A stretch of 64,000 bases of DNA from Bdellovibrionales bacterium. Its GTDB lineage: Bacteria; Bdellovibrionota; Bdellovibrionia; Bdellovibrionales; UBA1609. The translations under genes were made by a program, and so were the position numbers. This document shows, in pieces, positions 9,011 to 17,558 of this stretch. Numbering within the stretch: position 1 is the stretch's first letter; every line of letters begins with the position of its first letter. The notes under the pieces are model-generated. The model ran no database searches. It saw only the letters and a program-made list of their open reading frames with translations, and was not told where the DNA came from. Location: contig JAHBUX010000001.1 in assembly GCA_019637855.1 (NCBI GenBank), forward strand, positions 643,337 to 707,336. The letters run 5' to 3'.

Positions 9011-9741
9011 GTTACGATGAGCACGACAACGAGAGTTCAAGCAACGATCGTTGGTTGGTGTCTTACGCCGACTTCATGACTTTGATGTTTGCCTTCTTTG
9101 CCGTGCTCTTTGCCACTTCACAAAAAGACATGGACAAAGCGCGCGAGTTTCAAGACTCAGTGAAGCGCTATTTGATCAAAGCCGGCGCGTTTGGCGAGAG
9201 CGGGGCGCAAGTCAATCAAGGACAAAGGATGGATTCGCCCATCGAGCAACCGATTCCCAGTTTTCGACCCGATAAAAAAGAGGCCGCCACTCAGCAGGAT
9301 GATGCCGAGGAATTTATTGCTTCCAAACTGAGTAAGGCCGAGCGCGAGAAATACATATTGGATTTGCAGTCTGACGAGATGGGCGTGCGTATCACGTTGC
9401 CGGCTTCGGCCCTCTTTAGCGCGCAGAGCGAACGGTTTCGTGAGGATGCCGTGCCATTTCTGGGCAAGCTCAGCGAGTTGTTGGGTCAGAGCAAACGTAA
9501 AATTCTGATCGAGGGTCACGTGTCGCCGGGTGAAATGGGTAGTTTTAAATCAACCTGGGATTTCTCGTCGGCGCGTGCGGTGAACGCCCTGCGCTTTATG
9601 CAGAAAAGACAGAACTTAGCGTCAGATCATCTTGTTGCAGCCACCCTGGCCGATAGCCGTCCGCTGTTTAAAGGCCAAGAAAAAGCCGCGCTGAACTCGC
9701 GGCTTGAAATCGTACTGCTAAATGAAGATTCGGGATTCTAA
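9007..9741 (+). CDS. motB: MotB, peptidoglycan-anchored flagellar stator subunit
   Basis: Partner of MotA. The single membrane helix contains the ion-carrying aspartate in WLVSYADFMTLMFAFF (about residues 16-31). A linker follows, and a C-terminal OmpA-like peptidoglycan-binding domain covers about 135-240. The 244-residue length is typical. The start overlaps motA as ATGA. The 3' end shares the tetranucleotide CTAA with the stop of the convergent lipoprotein gene, leaving no room for a terminator. Confidence 0.95.
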   Translation: MSYDEHDNESSSNDRWLVSYADFMTLMFAFFAVLFATSQKDMDKAREFQDSVKRYLIKAGAFGESGAQVNQGQRMDSPIEQPIPSFRPDKKEAATQQDDAEEFIASKLSKAEREKYILDLQSDEMGVRITLPASALFSAQSERFREDAVPFLGKLSELLGQSKRKILIEGHVSPGEMGSFKSTWDFSSARAVNALRFMQKRQNLASDHLVAATLADSRPLFKGQEKAALNSRLEIVLLNEDSGF

Positions 9742-10376
9742 GACTTCGGAACTTTGCTTTCGTCGACGGTGATCTCCACTTCAACGCGGCGGTTGGCGGA
9801 GCGACCGGCGGCCGTTTTGTTATCACCGATAGGAGCCTCTGGCCCCATACCGATCACAGTGATCGTGTCCGTAGGAACGCCCCCTTTGACCAATTCTTCA
9901 CGCACAGCCGACGCCCGTTGCTCTGAAAGAGTTTTGTTGGTGGCGGGTGAGCCCGTGCTGTCCGTGTAACCTTTGATGGTTAAAACGTTTTCCGGATACT
10001 TTTTAATAATGGCGGCCATTTGCGAAAGATTGTTGGTGGCGCCGGCTTTAAGGCCTGCTTTTCCGCTATCGAACAAGATGTCGCTTTTAAGTTTAGCCAC
10101 CAAGCCTTGTTCCGTGCGCTTGGTTTCAGCGATTTTTTCTAATTCTTTGGCTTGCTTGTCCATGCGGTGGCCGACCGTGGCGCCTAAGCCGCCACCTAGT
10201 GCTGCACCGATGGCAGCGCCTTTTCCGCGGTTGCCTGTTTGATGACCAACGATGGCGCCTACTCCGGCGCCGACAGCGGCTCCGATACCAGCACCATAAG
10301 CGGTGTTTTTACCAGCAGATTCGCAACCCGCGGCAGCGATGGATAAAGCGACAATAGCAATGGTGTTTAAGCGCAT
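9738..10376 (-). CDS. OmpA-family lipoprotein with glycine-zipper region
   Basis: Signal peptide with lipobox AAAGC (Cys18), then a Gly/Ala-rich glycine zipper (about 25-75), then an OmpA/Pal-type peptidoglycan-binding domain (about 95-205) with LTIKGYTDSTGS and NRRVEVEI. YiaD is the nearest known architecture. It probably tethers the outer membrane to the wall. It is not next to tolB and is not a plain Pal, because of the zipper. The ribosome site TAGGAGG is strong. It is convergent with motB, overlapping by 4 nt. Confidence 0.88.
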   Translation of the reverse strand: MRLNTIAIVALSIAAAGCESAGKNTAYGAGIGAAVGAGVGAIVGHQTGNRGKGAAIGAALGGGLGATVGHRMDKQAKELEKIAETKRTEQGLVAKLKSDILFDSGKAGLKAGATNNLSQMAAIIKKYPENVLTIKGYTDSTGSPATNKTLSEQRASAVREELVKGGVPTDTITVIGMGPEAPIGDNKTAAGRSANRRVEVEITVDESKVPKS

Positions 10377-10430
10377 TAAGCCTCCTAAGTTTGAAATTCA
10401 TCATGGACGCTTTGAAAAACGAATTCAAGT

Positions 10431-10446
10431 CTCGACCTCAGTCGAG
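10431..10446. repeat. Inverted repeat CTCGAC-ctca-GTCGAG in a divergent intergenic region
   Basis: Perfect 6-bp arms with a 4-nt loop, followed on the plus strand by GTTTTC. It lies between the divergent genes starting at 10376 and 10484, so an operator or small hairpin is more likely than a terminator. The arms are short. Confidence 0.3.
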
Positions 10447-10483
10447 GTTTTCAAATTTAGAACTGATCCGCCGATAGACTTAT

Positions 10484-10891
10484 ATGATCCGCGTGCTCAT
10501 TGTGTCTGTTTGCGGTGTTTTCTTATCGGGCTGCACCAACGGCGGCTCACTCACTTTGGTTAACTCGTTCTCACTGGGATCCAGCGTCGGCAGTCCGAAT
10601 GCTGAGTTGAAGGGGCATTGCCTTTCTGCTGGGACGGCCGTGGTGTTGAACGATGGGTACTGCACCGAATTTTACCGAACGCCACAATCCACTGACGTTC
10701 CTCCTATCCTGTGCACACTTATGTTTGGCTTGTACTGGTCGGGTGAATGCCCGCGACCACATGGTCTCGAAGGCCGCTGTCTAGTGCGCACGGGCGATGA
10801 AATCAATGCCACGTACTTTGCTTTCAATCCCAACGGCCCGACCGCATGTTCGACCGCTTTGGGAAACTGGCAAACACCAGGCTATTTCTAA
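10484..10891 (+). CDS. Small lipoprotein of unknown function
   Basis: The N-terminus MIRVLIVSVCGVFLSGC ends in a good lipobox (LSGC, Cys17). The ~118-residue mature part has eight cysteines in pairs (GHC, GYC, ILC, GEC, GRC, ACS), suggesting a disulphide-rich outer-membrane or periplasmic protein. No family recognised. No Shine-Dalgarno is visible before the ATG, which lies inside TATATGATC, so a leaderless or poorly translated message is possible. Its stop is 15 nt from the end of convergent glnE. Confidence 0.65.
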   Translation: MIRVLIVSVCGVFLSGCTNGGSLTLVNSFSLGSSVGSPNAELKGHCLSAGTAVVLNDGYCTEFYRTPQSTDVPPILCTLMFGLYWSGECPRPHGLEGRCLVRTGDEINATYFAFNPNGPTACSTALGNWQTPGYF

Positions 10892-10906
10892 GTTCTCACG
10901 TCAAAT

Positions 10907-13366
10907 TTAAATTTTCAAACCGGTAGGATCTAAGGTGTTAAGAATCTGTCGCGCTTCCGCGGCGGCTTCGCTTAGGCGTGTCCAGGCGCGCTCATTGGAA
11001 AGCCCCATCAGCGAAGCGGCTTTGCTGATCGTCGGATGATCTTTGGTGACACGTGAAACTTTGTGCGGGGAGGCCAGATTGAACATCTGCTCGAAACGGC
11101 GCAGCTCCAAATAGAGAGCCTTCAATTTGGGACCGGCCGAACCCCACAGCGCTTGATTGGCCGCAAGTTGATCGATCATCGTTAGTGTCGAAGCTCCCGC
11201 GGGAGCGAGACGACTGTTGAGCAGTGCCGTCTGCACGGCGAACTCAATATCGATCAAGCCGCCAGGTATGTATTTAAGATCAAGAGAATCTCCGTCTTCC
11301 GGCTTAAGCAGTTTTTCACGAATGCGCTTAAGTTCTTCAAGATCCGCGGAGGTAAGGTGCTTTTGCACCAGCTCCTCTACCGGCAAGCGCGTGTTGGTAT
11401 CGAGTGGGCGCGCTCGTAAGTAGGCTTGGCGTTCCCAGGGCTGAGCGGCTGTCGTCCAATACTCAAGCAGTCTGTCTTTGGCCACTAACAACGGGCCTGA
11501 TTGGCCCGAAGGCCTGAGGCGCAGATCGACATCGTAGAGGTTTCCGCTCTTTAGTGGATCGGTGAGGCGCGAGATAAATCGGCGTGCGACCTTGAAATCA
11601 TCCTGATGAGGTGTGTGCGGCGTGATGAAGACAAAATCTAAGTCGGAACGCAGTCCCAGCTCGCGACCGCCCCATTTGCCGAGGGCCACGATCTCGATCT
11701 GTGATTGCGGAAACTCGCTTTTCAACTGCTTGAGCAATTGCAAGCTGATCTGATCGGCGGTGGAGCTGATGCGTTCAAACAGCGCAGGCAAATCCCCATC
11801 CGAGAGAAACTGGTTGGCAGCCCAGATTTCCGTTAGCAGTTTGCGCTCAGACATCTGCTGCAGCAAGTTCTGAACGTCGTCGGACCAAGCCTCATCCACT
11901 TGCAGAATAAAGTGATCGAGCAGTTCGGGCCGGGCTGCCAAAATGGAGCCGAGGTAAGGTGAAAGACAGAAGAGCCGCGCCAGGTCTTCGATCAGACGCG
12001 GCGAATGCAAAAGCATTGAGAAGAACGTCGCCTTACCACGCGTAGCGCGCACGAAGTCGAGCAAAATGTTAAGCCCGAGATCGCGATCCAAACCCTCATG
12101 TTTGGCCAGCTGAACGACAAAGGTAAAAAGGAACTCCTGTCGGGCGCGTTCATCACGATCGTTCTTGTGGGAGAGCGCGGTGGCTTTGATCAAATGATCC
12201 CAAGTCTCTTCGAAGTTCTTAAATCCGAGGGCGGCGAGCCATTGGCGTTGATCCGCTTCGGTGGCTGGTAGCCGTTGCTGGTGCAGATTGACCTGGCCGA
12301 GCAGGGCCGACACAATTTTGTCCACGCGCTGCATGCGAGTCTGCAGGTCGGCTCGCGAGTTTAAGGTTGGAACCGGTGGAGCAGGGGTGGACAACACATG
12401 CGTTTGCCGATCGGCAACTGACTGTACGAGGTTCTCGTTGTGGCGAAAGACCCAATAGCTCTCCAGCAGAAAGTCGGCCTCGGACGGCGTCAGCAAACCC
12501 TTTGCCGCCAAAAGTTTTAGCGCCTTTCCTGTAGAGCGTGTGCGCAGCTCGGGAAGTTTACCACCATTTAAAACCAGCAACGAATGCACAAAAAGTTCGA
12601 TATCCCGAATGCCGCCGACCTCCAATTTCAGATGTAGCTCGTTTTCGCGGCGTTCAAATCCTTTTTGATGCACTTGCGAGCGTAGGGCCTTTAAGTCGTC
12701 CAGCAGGGTGAAATCCAAAAACTTACGAAATGAAAAATGGCGGGCCAGGTCTTCGATCTGTGCTCTCAAAGTCGGGCTTCCCGTGATCGGTCGCAAACGC
12801 ACAAGAGCTAAGCGTTCCCAGGTTTCACCTTGGCTCCAATAGTAATCTTGAAACTGTGAAGGCGACGTCATCAGCGGTCCCATCTTACCGCCGGGGCGCA
12901 AATCGAAATCAAGGCGATAGCAAAATCCCCATTCGCTTTGAGCTTGCAGCGCCTGTTGAAAGCGGCGCAGGCCTTTTTCTATCGTCAACGCTTGCCGAAG
13001 ATCAGCCACCACGATCATGTCGATATCGGAGCTTAAGTTGAGCTCATCAGCTCCCTGCTTTCCTAAAGCCACCAGCAACGCTTCACACTCATCAAGGCCG
13101 CAAGCGCTCCACGTCTCGCATAGGAGCTGATCGGCGACAGCGCTCCAATATGCACATACGGTTTCTGTGTCTGAAGTTTGAAAGTAGGTGGCTAAGACGC
13201 ATTCCATCCAAGCGCGATGGCGGCGGGCGTGCAAGGATGGAATGGTGGGCTCTGTGATCAGGCGTTCGTAGCGTGCGAAGGCAGAGCTTGATGCTCTTGC
13301 CGTGGCCAATTGTTCAGAGGAGTAGGTGTCTAATCCAGGAAGGGTGACCACTTCGGTTTGTCCCAA
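10907..13366 (-). CDS. glnE: GlnE, glutamine synthetase adenylyltransferase/deadenylylase
   Basis: Bifunctional enzyme that switches glutamine synthetase off by adenylylation and on again by phosphorolysis. Two nucleotidyltransferase domains are visible: the N-terminal removase (ALGKQGADELNLSSDIDMI) and the C-terminal transferase (ALGKWGGRELGLRSDLDFVF), each followed by a helical PII-UTase-like segment. At 819 aa it is shorter than the E. coli enzyme (946), mainly at the N-terminus. The TTG start lies behind GGAAGA and overlaps the 3' end of tolB by 37 nt, so glnE is the last gene of the tol operon. No glnB or glnA is in view. Confidence 0.93.
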   Translation of the reverse strand: MGQTEVVTLPGLDTYSSEQLATARASSSAFARYERLITEPTIPSLHARRHRAWMECVLATYFQTSDTETVCAYWSAVADQLLCETWSACGLDECEALLVALGKQGADELNLSSDIDMIVVADLRQALTIEKGLRRFQQALQAQSEWGFCYRLDFDLRPGGKMGPLMTSPSQFQDYYWSQGETWERLALVRLRPITGSPTLRAQIEDLARHFSFRKFLDFTLLDDLKALRSQVHQKGFERRENELHLKLEVGGIRDIELFVHSLLVLNGGKLPELRTRSTGKALKLLAAKGLLTPSEADFLLESYWVFRHNENLVQSVADRQTHVLSTPAPPVPTLNSRADLQTRMQRVDKIVSALLGQVNLHQQRLPATEADQRQWLAALGFKNFEETWDHLIKATALSHKNDRDERARQEFLFTFVVQLAKHEGLDRDLGLNILLDFVRATRGKATFFSMLLHSPRLIEDLARLFCLSPYLGSILAARPELLDHFILQVDEAWSDDVQNLLQQMSERKLLTEIWAANQFLSDGDLPALFERISSTADQISLQLLKQLKSEFPQSQIEIVALGKWGGRELGLRSDLDFVFITPHTPHQDDFKVARRFISRLTDPLKSGNLYDVDLRLRPSGQSGPLLVAKDRLLEYWTTAAQPWERQAYLRARPLDTNTRLPVEELVQKHLTSADLEELKRIREKLLKPEDGDSLDLKYIPGGLIDIEFAVQTALLNSRLAPAGASTLTMIDQLAANQALWGSAGPKLKALYLELRRFEQMFNLASPHKVSRVTKDHPTISKAASLMGLSNERAWTRLSEAAAEARQILNTLDPTGLKI

Positions 13367-14709
13367 TTGTGTTTATCTTCCGTGATCCGGCGCTCATTGG
13401 TGCCGTCGGGACTCACGATATAGAGTTGTAGGTTGCCGGTGCGATCGCTGGTGAACACGATGTTGCGGCCGTCGGGCGACCAACTGGGACTCTCGTTGTT
13501 GGCCGGCTTGCCGTTAGGTTTAGTGGCGTCAGTCAAACGCTTGAGATTGCTGCCGTCGGTGTTCATCGTGAAGATATCGAAGTGGCCTTTGTCTTGGCCG
13601 GCGAAGGCCAAAGTCTTGCCGTCAGGCGACCATGCCGGCGAAGCGTTGTATTTGCCCGCCAAAGTCAGGCGGCGCACATTGCTTCCATCCGCATTCATCA
13701 AATAGATCATGGGGCGCCCCGAGCGATCGGAAGAAAACGCCACCTGTTTGCCGTCGGGAGAGATCGCGGCTTCCACGTTCATGGCGCGGTTAGGGCCTTT
13801 GGTTAGCGGGGTGACGGTTTGTCCATCGGCTGTAGCTCGGAAAAGATCGGCGGAGCCGTCTTTGGATAAAGTGAGGATAAAGTTTTTGTCACCGGGGAAA
13901 AACGCCGCGCCCGAATTCAAACCTTTGCGATAGGACACCAGCCAGCGTTTGCCGGTCGCGATCTCGAAGAAAAACAAATCGCTATTGCGCATCTTCTGCG
14001 CTTTGTGAAAGGCGAAAGCGGTGTAAGCGATCTTGTCGCCGGTCGTGCTCCAAGTCGGGGAGAGGGCGATCGATTGATGGGTGGTGATCTTTTGTTCAGC
14101 GGCGCCGTCCCAATCCATCAGGTAGATCTCTTTCACCGGATCGCCCGGTGTCTGGCGCGAAGCTGTGATCTTGCTGATGAACATGCCGCGCTTACCAGTG
14201 AGGGCCTTCACCAAGTCATTGGCAAAAGTGTGTGCCATGCGCCGATAAGAAGAGGTCGCGCCTTTGTAGTTCTTGCTCAAAACCACTCGCGTCGTAGGCA
14301 CGTGATAAACGTACACTTCGAACGAAAGGTCGTTGCCCACGACGGAATAGGACGAGCGCACTAAAAATTCTGCGCCGATGGTTTTCCAGCTGTCGAACTT
14401 AAAACCGTTGGGATCACCGGGGGCGGGGCGCATGCCGACTTTATTGGTATCTTCAAGAAAAGCTTCGGGCTTAATGAACGTGAAGAAGTTTGAAACTGTC
14501 AGGTCGTTCACGATCACGCGATAGAGATTCTGGCCGACTTGAATGTGTGCGGCATTGGTCTTTTGGGTCCCGATGTATTGCGGCGGCGGAAACGCCATCA
14601 GACTTTTCTTAACCGCCGCTTGGCCGACGTCGATAATGATATCGCCGGGCTTCTCTTGAGCGAAGAGTGGTGTGGACAATAAAACGATCAGTAGGACAAA
14701 TAAGCGCAT
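13330..14709 (-). CDS. tolB: TolB, periplasmic beta-propeller of the Tol-Pal system
   Basis: Sec signal peptide (MRLFVLLIVLLSTPLFA), an N-terminal alpha/beta domain (about 25-160), and a six-bladed propeller built from WD40-like PD40 repeats such as AISPDGKQVAFSSDRSG and PSWSPDGRNIVFTSDRTG (about 190-455). TolB links Pal and TolA during outer-membrane constriction at division. It sits 19 nt downstream of tolA. Its end is overlapped by glnE. No pal follows it, unlike in enterobacteria. Confidence 0.95.
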   Translation of the reverse strand: MRLFVLLIVLLSTPLFAQEKPGDIIIDVGQAAVKKSLMAFPPPQYIGTQKTNAAHIQVGQNLYRVIVNDLTVSNFFTFIKPEAFLEDTNKVGMRPAPGDPNGFKFDSWKTIGAEFLVRSSYSVVGNDLSFEVYVYHVPTTRVVLSKNYKGATSSYRRMAHTFANDLVKALTGKRGMFISKITASRQTPGDPVKEIYLMDWDGAAEQKITTHQSIALSPTWSTTGDKIAYTAFAFHKAQKMRNSDLFFFEIATGKRWLVSYRKGLNSGAAFFPGDKNFILTLSKDGSADLFRATADGQTVTPLTKGPNRAMNVEAAISPDGKQVAFSSDRSGRPMIYLMNADGSNVRRLTLAGKYNASPAWSPDGKTLAFAGQDKGHFDIFTMNTDGSNLKRLTDATKPNGKPANNESPSWSPDGRNIVFTSDRTGNLQLYIVSPDGTNERRITEDKHNWDKPKWSPFLD

Positions 14710-14728
14710 AAAAAACCTCGCTTAGGTA

Positions 14729-15466
14729 TTATTGCGGAAATCGGAACAGAAGGCCAATGCTCGCTGCGCGCGCACGTAAGCGCTGCGGCGGGGGAGGTAA
14801 GGGTGAGCTGGCCTCGACGGCCTCAATGGCTTTGGCGTCGAACACTTCATTGCCGGAAGGCCCTTCGATGACTTTTTTAACGATGAATCCGCGTTCATCT
14901 ATGAACACGCGAATAATGGTCCGGTAGCCGCCATCGGCCAACCACTGCGGGACGCTGTTGTGTTGGGCGACGGTCGCGCGCACTTCGCTTAAGTAGCGAT
15001 CGAAGTCCAGGCGCTCCATCCCGGTTGGCGAATCGCCTTCCGATACTTGATTGCCCTTAACCACTTTGCTGGTCTCCGCTTTGGCGTCTTTTTCCCTCTT
15101 GAGATCTTGTTTGATCTTCTCCAAAGCGCTCATGGCCTTGAGCTTTTCCATCGCTTTCTGCTGACTCTTGCTTAGGTCTTTCTTTTTTGTCTTGTCGGGA
15201 ACGGTGGGAACGTCGGCTTTCACTTCTGGCTTAGGTGTAGGTGGAACCGGCTTCACCTCTTTGACTTCGGGCTTAGCCACGGGTTTGGCGGGTTCCGTGG
15301 GAAACTCCGCCGCCTTTTCCGGCAGGCCGACGATGTCGACGCGAATGGCGTTTTTAATCTCGAAGGGCTCGACCGGCATAACGACCGCGCGCAAGAAGAT
15401 CAGTGTGACCACGATGCCGTGGCCCAACACGGAGATCCATATGGCCCGCGAGAAACTGTCGGTCAT
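14729..15466 (-). CDS. tolA: TolA-like energy-transducing protein with TonB-type C-terminus
   Basis: One N-terminal membrane helix (about 9-28), a Pro/Lys-rich stretch (about 55-95), a Lys/Glu-rich helical stretch (about 95-140), and a C-terminal TonB/TolA domain (about 155-245) that carries IIRVFIDERGFI and LPPPPQRLRA. At 245 aa it is much shorter than E. coli TolA (421), so the periplasmic helix spans less distance. Placement between tolR and tolB fixes the name. It overlaps tolR by 4 nt. Confidence 0.9.
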   Translation of the reverse strand: MTDSFSRAIWISVLGHGIVVTLIFLRAVVMPVEPFEIKNAIRVDIVGLPEKAAEFPTEPAKPVAKPEVKEVKPVPPTPKPEVKADVPTVPDKTKKKDLSKSQQKAMEKLKAMSALEKIKQDLKREKDAKAETSKVVKGNQVSEGDSPTGMERLDFDRYLSEVRATVAQHNSVPQWLADGGYRTIIRVFIDERGFIVKKVIEGPSGNEVFDAKAIEAVEASSPLPPPPQRLRARAASIGLLFRFPQ

Positions 15467-15882
15467 TGTCCCCCGGCTTTGGGCAGAGTGATGAGGCCGA
15501 TTTGGTAAATGCCGGCGGCGCGAATCTCTCCCATGACTTCGGCCACGGTGCCGTAATCGACGGCTTTGTCGGCTTGCAAATAGATCTGTTTGTTCTTGCG
15601 GGTCGAGAAGATAGCCTTGAGCTTGGTGCCCACATTTTTCACCGACATCTCCGTCGAACCGGCCATCAAGCTGCGATCTTTTTTAATCACCAGAATAAAA
15701 GGCTCATCATTGGTCGCGACGCCGGAGTTGGCGGTTTCCGGCAGCTGCACATCCAGCCCTTGCTGCATCATGGGTGCTGTGACCATGAAAATGATCAATA
15801 GCACTAGCATCACGTCCACCAGGGGAGTGACGTTGATCTCGCTTAAGACTGTGCGTGAGCCATTGCTGGGTCCGGCGGCCAT
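15463..15882 (-). CDS. tolR: TolR/ExbD-family biopolymer transport protein
   Basis: 139 residues: cytoplasmic start, one membrane helix (about 20-40) with the proton-carrying aspartate in EINVTPLVDVMLVLLIIFMV, and a periplasmic domain with ILVIKKDRS and YLQADKAVDYGTV. It forms the force-generating TolQR complex with the upstream gene. It starts 2 nt after tolQ and overlaps tolA by 4 nt. Confidence 0.95.
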   Translation of the reverse strand: MAAGPSNGSRTVLSEINVTPLVDVMLVLLIIFMVTAPMMQQGLDVQLPETANSGVATNDEPFILVIKKDRSLMAGSTEMSVKNVGTKLKAIFSTRKNKQIYLQADKAVDYGTVAEVMGEIRAAGIYQIGLITLPKAGGQ

Positions 15883-15884
15883 GG

Positions 15885-16631
15885 TCAGTTCCTGAAGAAG
15901 TTGCGTTTAGCGAGGTTCAGGAAGTCCGAAGAGAAGTTGTTGAGTGCCAGCTCCTGTTTTTTAATGCGGGTGACGAACATGTTGTAGCCGATGGTGGCCG
16001 GGATAGCGGCGGCTAGACCGATTCCGGTAGCGATAAGCGCTTCCGCGATACCAGGCGCCACTACCGCCAGAGATGCAGATCCGGTTTGGCCGATATGTTG
16101 AAACGAGCCCATGATGCCCCATACTGTGCCAAACAGTCCGACGAAGGGACCGACGCTGCCGACAGTGGCCAGAAAAATCAGACGCGCTTCGAGCCGGCTT
16201 ATTTCAATATCTGAGGCTTTGCGCAAGGCCCTTTGCAAATTGTCGAGTCCGGTCAAAATCGGTGCGTCGCTTTCCGAGTTCGAAGAGGACAGCAGGTTGC
16301 TCTCGGCAATCTTTTTTAGTTCGACATAACCGGAGCGAAACAGCGCGGCCATATTGCTATCGGGATAGTCTTTCAGATTGTCGTTCACATCTTCGAGAGA
16401 GCCGGCTTTCCAGAACTTTTCTTCGAAGGGAATATTCGCCTCTTCGACGGCTTTGAACTGGCGCTGTTTTTGAACCATGATGGCCCACGAAACAACGGAC
16501 ATCACAACGAGCGAGAGTAAAACCAATTGCACAACGAAGCTGGCGGAGGCGATGGCATGCCAAGCACTGGTGTTGGTGGCAACTTGGACGGTATCTGCGG
16601 ACGCGACGGGTACGAGCAATGATGCAAACAT
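15885..16631 (-). CDS. tolQ: TolQ/ExbB-family proton-channel subunit
   Basis: 248 residues with three membrane helices (about 28-50, 150-172, 187-210) and the conserved core LATVGSVGPFVGLFGTVWGIM plus EALIATGIGLAAAIPA. The start MFASLLVPVASADT resembles a cleavable signal, so the true start or an extra N-terminal segment is uncertain; the core begins near SASFVVQLVLL. It is the first classical gene of tolQRAB, preceded 41 nt upstream by the GDPD-like gene. Confidence 0.95.
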   Translation of the reverse strand: MFASLLVPVASADTVQVATNTSAWHAIASASFVVQLVLLSLVVMSVVSWAIMVQKQRQFKAVEEANIPFEEKFWKAGSLEDVNDNLKDYPDSNMAALFRSGYVELKKIAESNLLSSSNSESDAPILTGLDNLQRALRKASDIEISRLEARLIFLATVGSVGPFVGLFGTVWGIMGSFQHIGQTGSASLAVVAPGIAEALIATGIGLAAAIPATIGYNMFVTRIKKQELALNNFSSDFLNLAKRNFFRN

Positions 16632-16672
16632 GGAAAAAGGCTAAGCCGGAAATGCTCCGGATGCAACGGTCG

Positions 16673-17377
16673 TTACGGGCTTCGTGTCAAACGCCCGTCG
16701 ATGGGAAATTCGGGATTTTTCTCTGCGTCGACAGTGGTGTCCCACAGGATGCGTTTTTTACGACGATGCAATTCTTCAACCTCATCTACGTTTAAGAGCG
16801 AGCCATTTTCTTTTTTCGCTGAGGCCACAAAAAAATCCGGCCAAATATCGATGACCGATGCCAGCTGTAGACTGGAAAACAAATGCAGGCGTAGCAAAGA
16901 GCCAGTGTCTGCGGCGTACAACCATTGTGGTGCTCTTTTGCGCAAGTGACGGGCCACGATTTGTGCTGGAGCATAGACGGCAAAACGCTTGGTTTGATCA
17001 AACTTGCTCACGCTATCCACAAGTTTATCCAGATCGATGATGTCCGTCGCATCGATTTTCAGCAGCCAGTCGACCTGCGGAGATTTTTCGAGCACTGCGC
17101 TGAGGGCCATAGGAGTGGAGCACGGGATTTGCCACTCGCCGCTTTTAGAACGGTGTATTGGCACCATAACGATATCGTTACTGGTGAAGCGCGGGTTCTG
17201 GCAGAGGGTTTCAAGTGGTGGTAGGGTCACGTTCCACTCGCTCTTTTCGAACCATACGTGCGGAGGGTCGGCGAATTGCTGTTGCGCCCCCACCCAACGG
17301 ACAAAAACTACGGCAAAAACAGTCAGAATTAGAACGCCCGCTGTAATGGCGATCAACTTGGCTAGGCTCACGAGCAT
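16673..17377 (-). CDS. Membrane-anchored, catalytically degenerate GDPD-like protein
   Basis: 234 residues with one N-terminal membrane helix (about 5-28). The rest follows the glycerophosphodiester phosphodiesterase TIM-barrel pattern: a STPMALSAVLEKSP segment like the family's IPTLEEVLE, then LLKID, then ARHLRKRAPQWLYAAD, DFFVAS, EVEELHRRKKRILW and the closing DGRLTRSP, which matches the family's DGIITDRP. The catalytic HRG..ENT and ELD/HD positions are not preserved (NDIVMVPIHR..PC instead). It is probably inactive and used for binding or scaffolding. It lies 41 nt upstream of tolQ on the same strand. The family call is by eye and tentative. Confidence 0.6.
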   Translation of the reverse strand: MLVSLAKLIAITAGVLILTVFAVVFVRWVGAQQQFADPPHVWFEKSEWNVTLPPLETLCQNPRFTSNDIVMVPIHRSKSGEWQIPCSTPMALSAVLEKSPQVDWLLKIDATDIIDLDKLVDSVSKFDQTKRFAVYAPAQIVARHLRKRAPQWLYAADTGSLLRLHLFSSLQLASVIDIWPDFFVASAKKENGSLLNVDEVEELHRRKKRILWDTTVDAEKNPEFPIDGRLTRSP

Positions 17378-17404
17378 CGGTAACTACCTTACATCTCTTA
17401 CAAT

Positions 17405-17428
17405 GCCTTGAACTGCGCGGTGCAAGGC
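17405..17428. promoter_or_regulatory. Inverted repeat upstream of the suf operon, candidate Rrf2 operator
   Basis: GCCTTG-12 nt-CAAGGC, 6-bp perfect arms spanning 24 bp, in the 181-nt region between the divergent genes at 17377 and 17559. Rrf2 regulators bind dyads of about this length near their own promoters. The sequence does not match the classical IscR type 1 site, so this is a guess from position and symmetry. Confidence 0.3.
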
Positions 17429-17558
17429 GGTACTTCATTTAAGTCAAAAAAGAGCGTATATAGCTGATTATTCACTTGCTTCTCGACTGGGTTTCATTTA
17501 GCCCCATAGCCATCCCAAGTCAAGAAACGCAAGTCCTTCAAAGAGGATAGGTAAGTTC

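Noticed and set aside
8252-9741. ExbB/ExbD or a second TolQ/TolR pair
   Set aside because: The second protein has the MotB plug region plus an OmpA-like domain, which TolR/ExbD lack.
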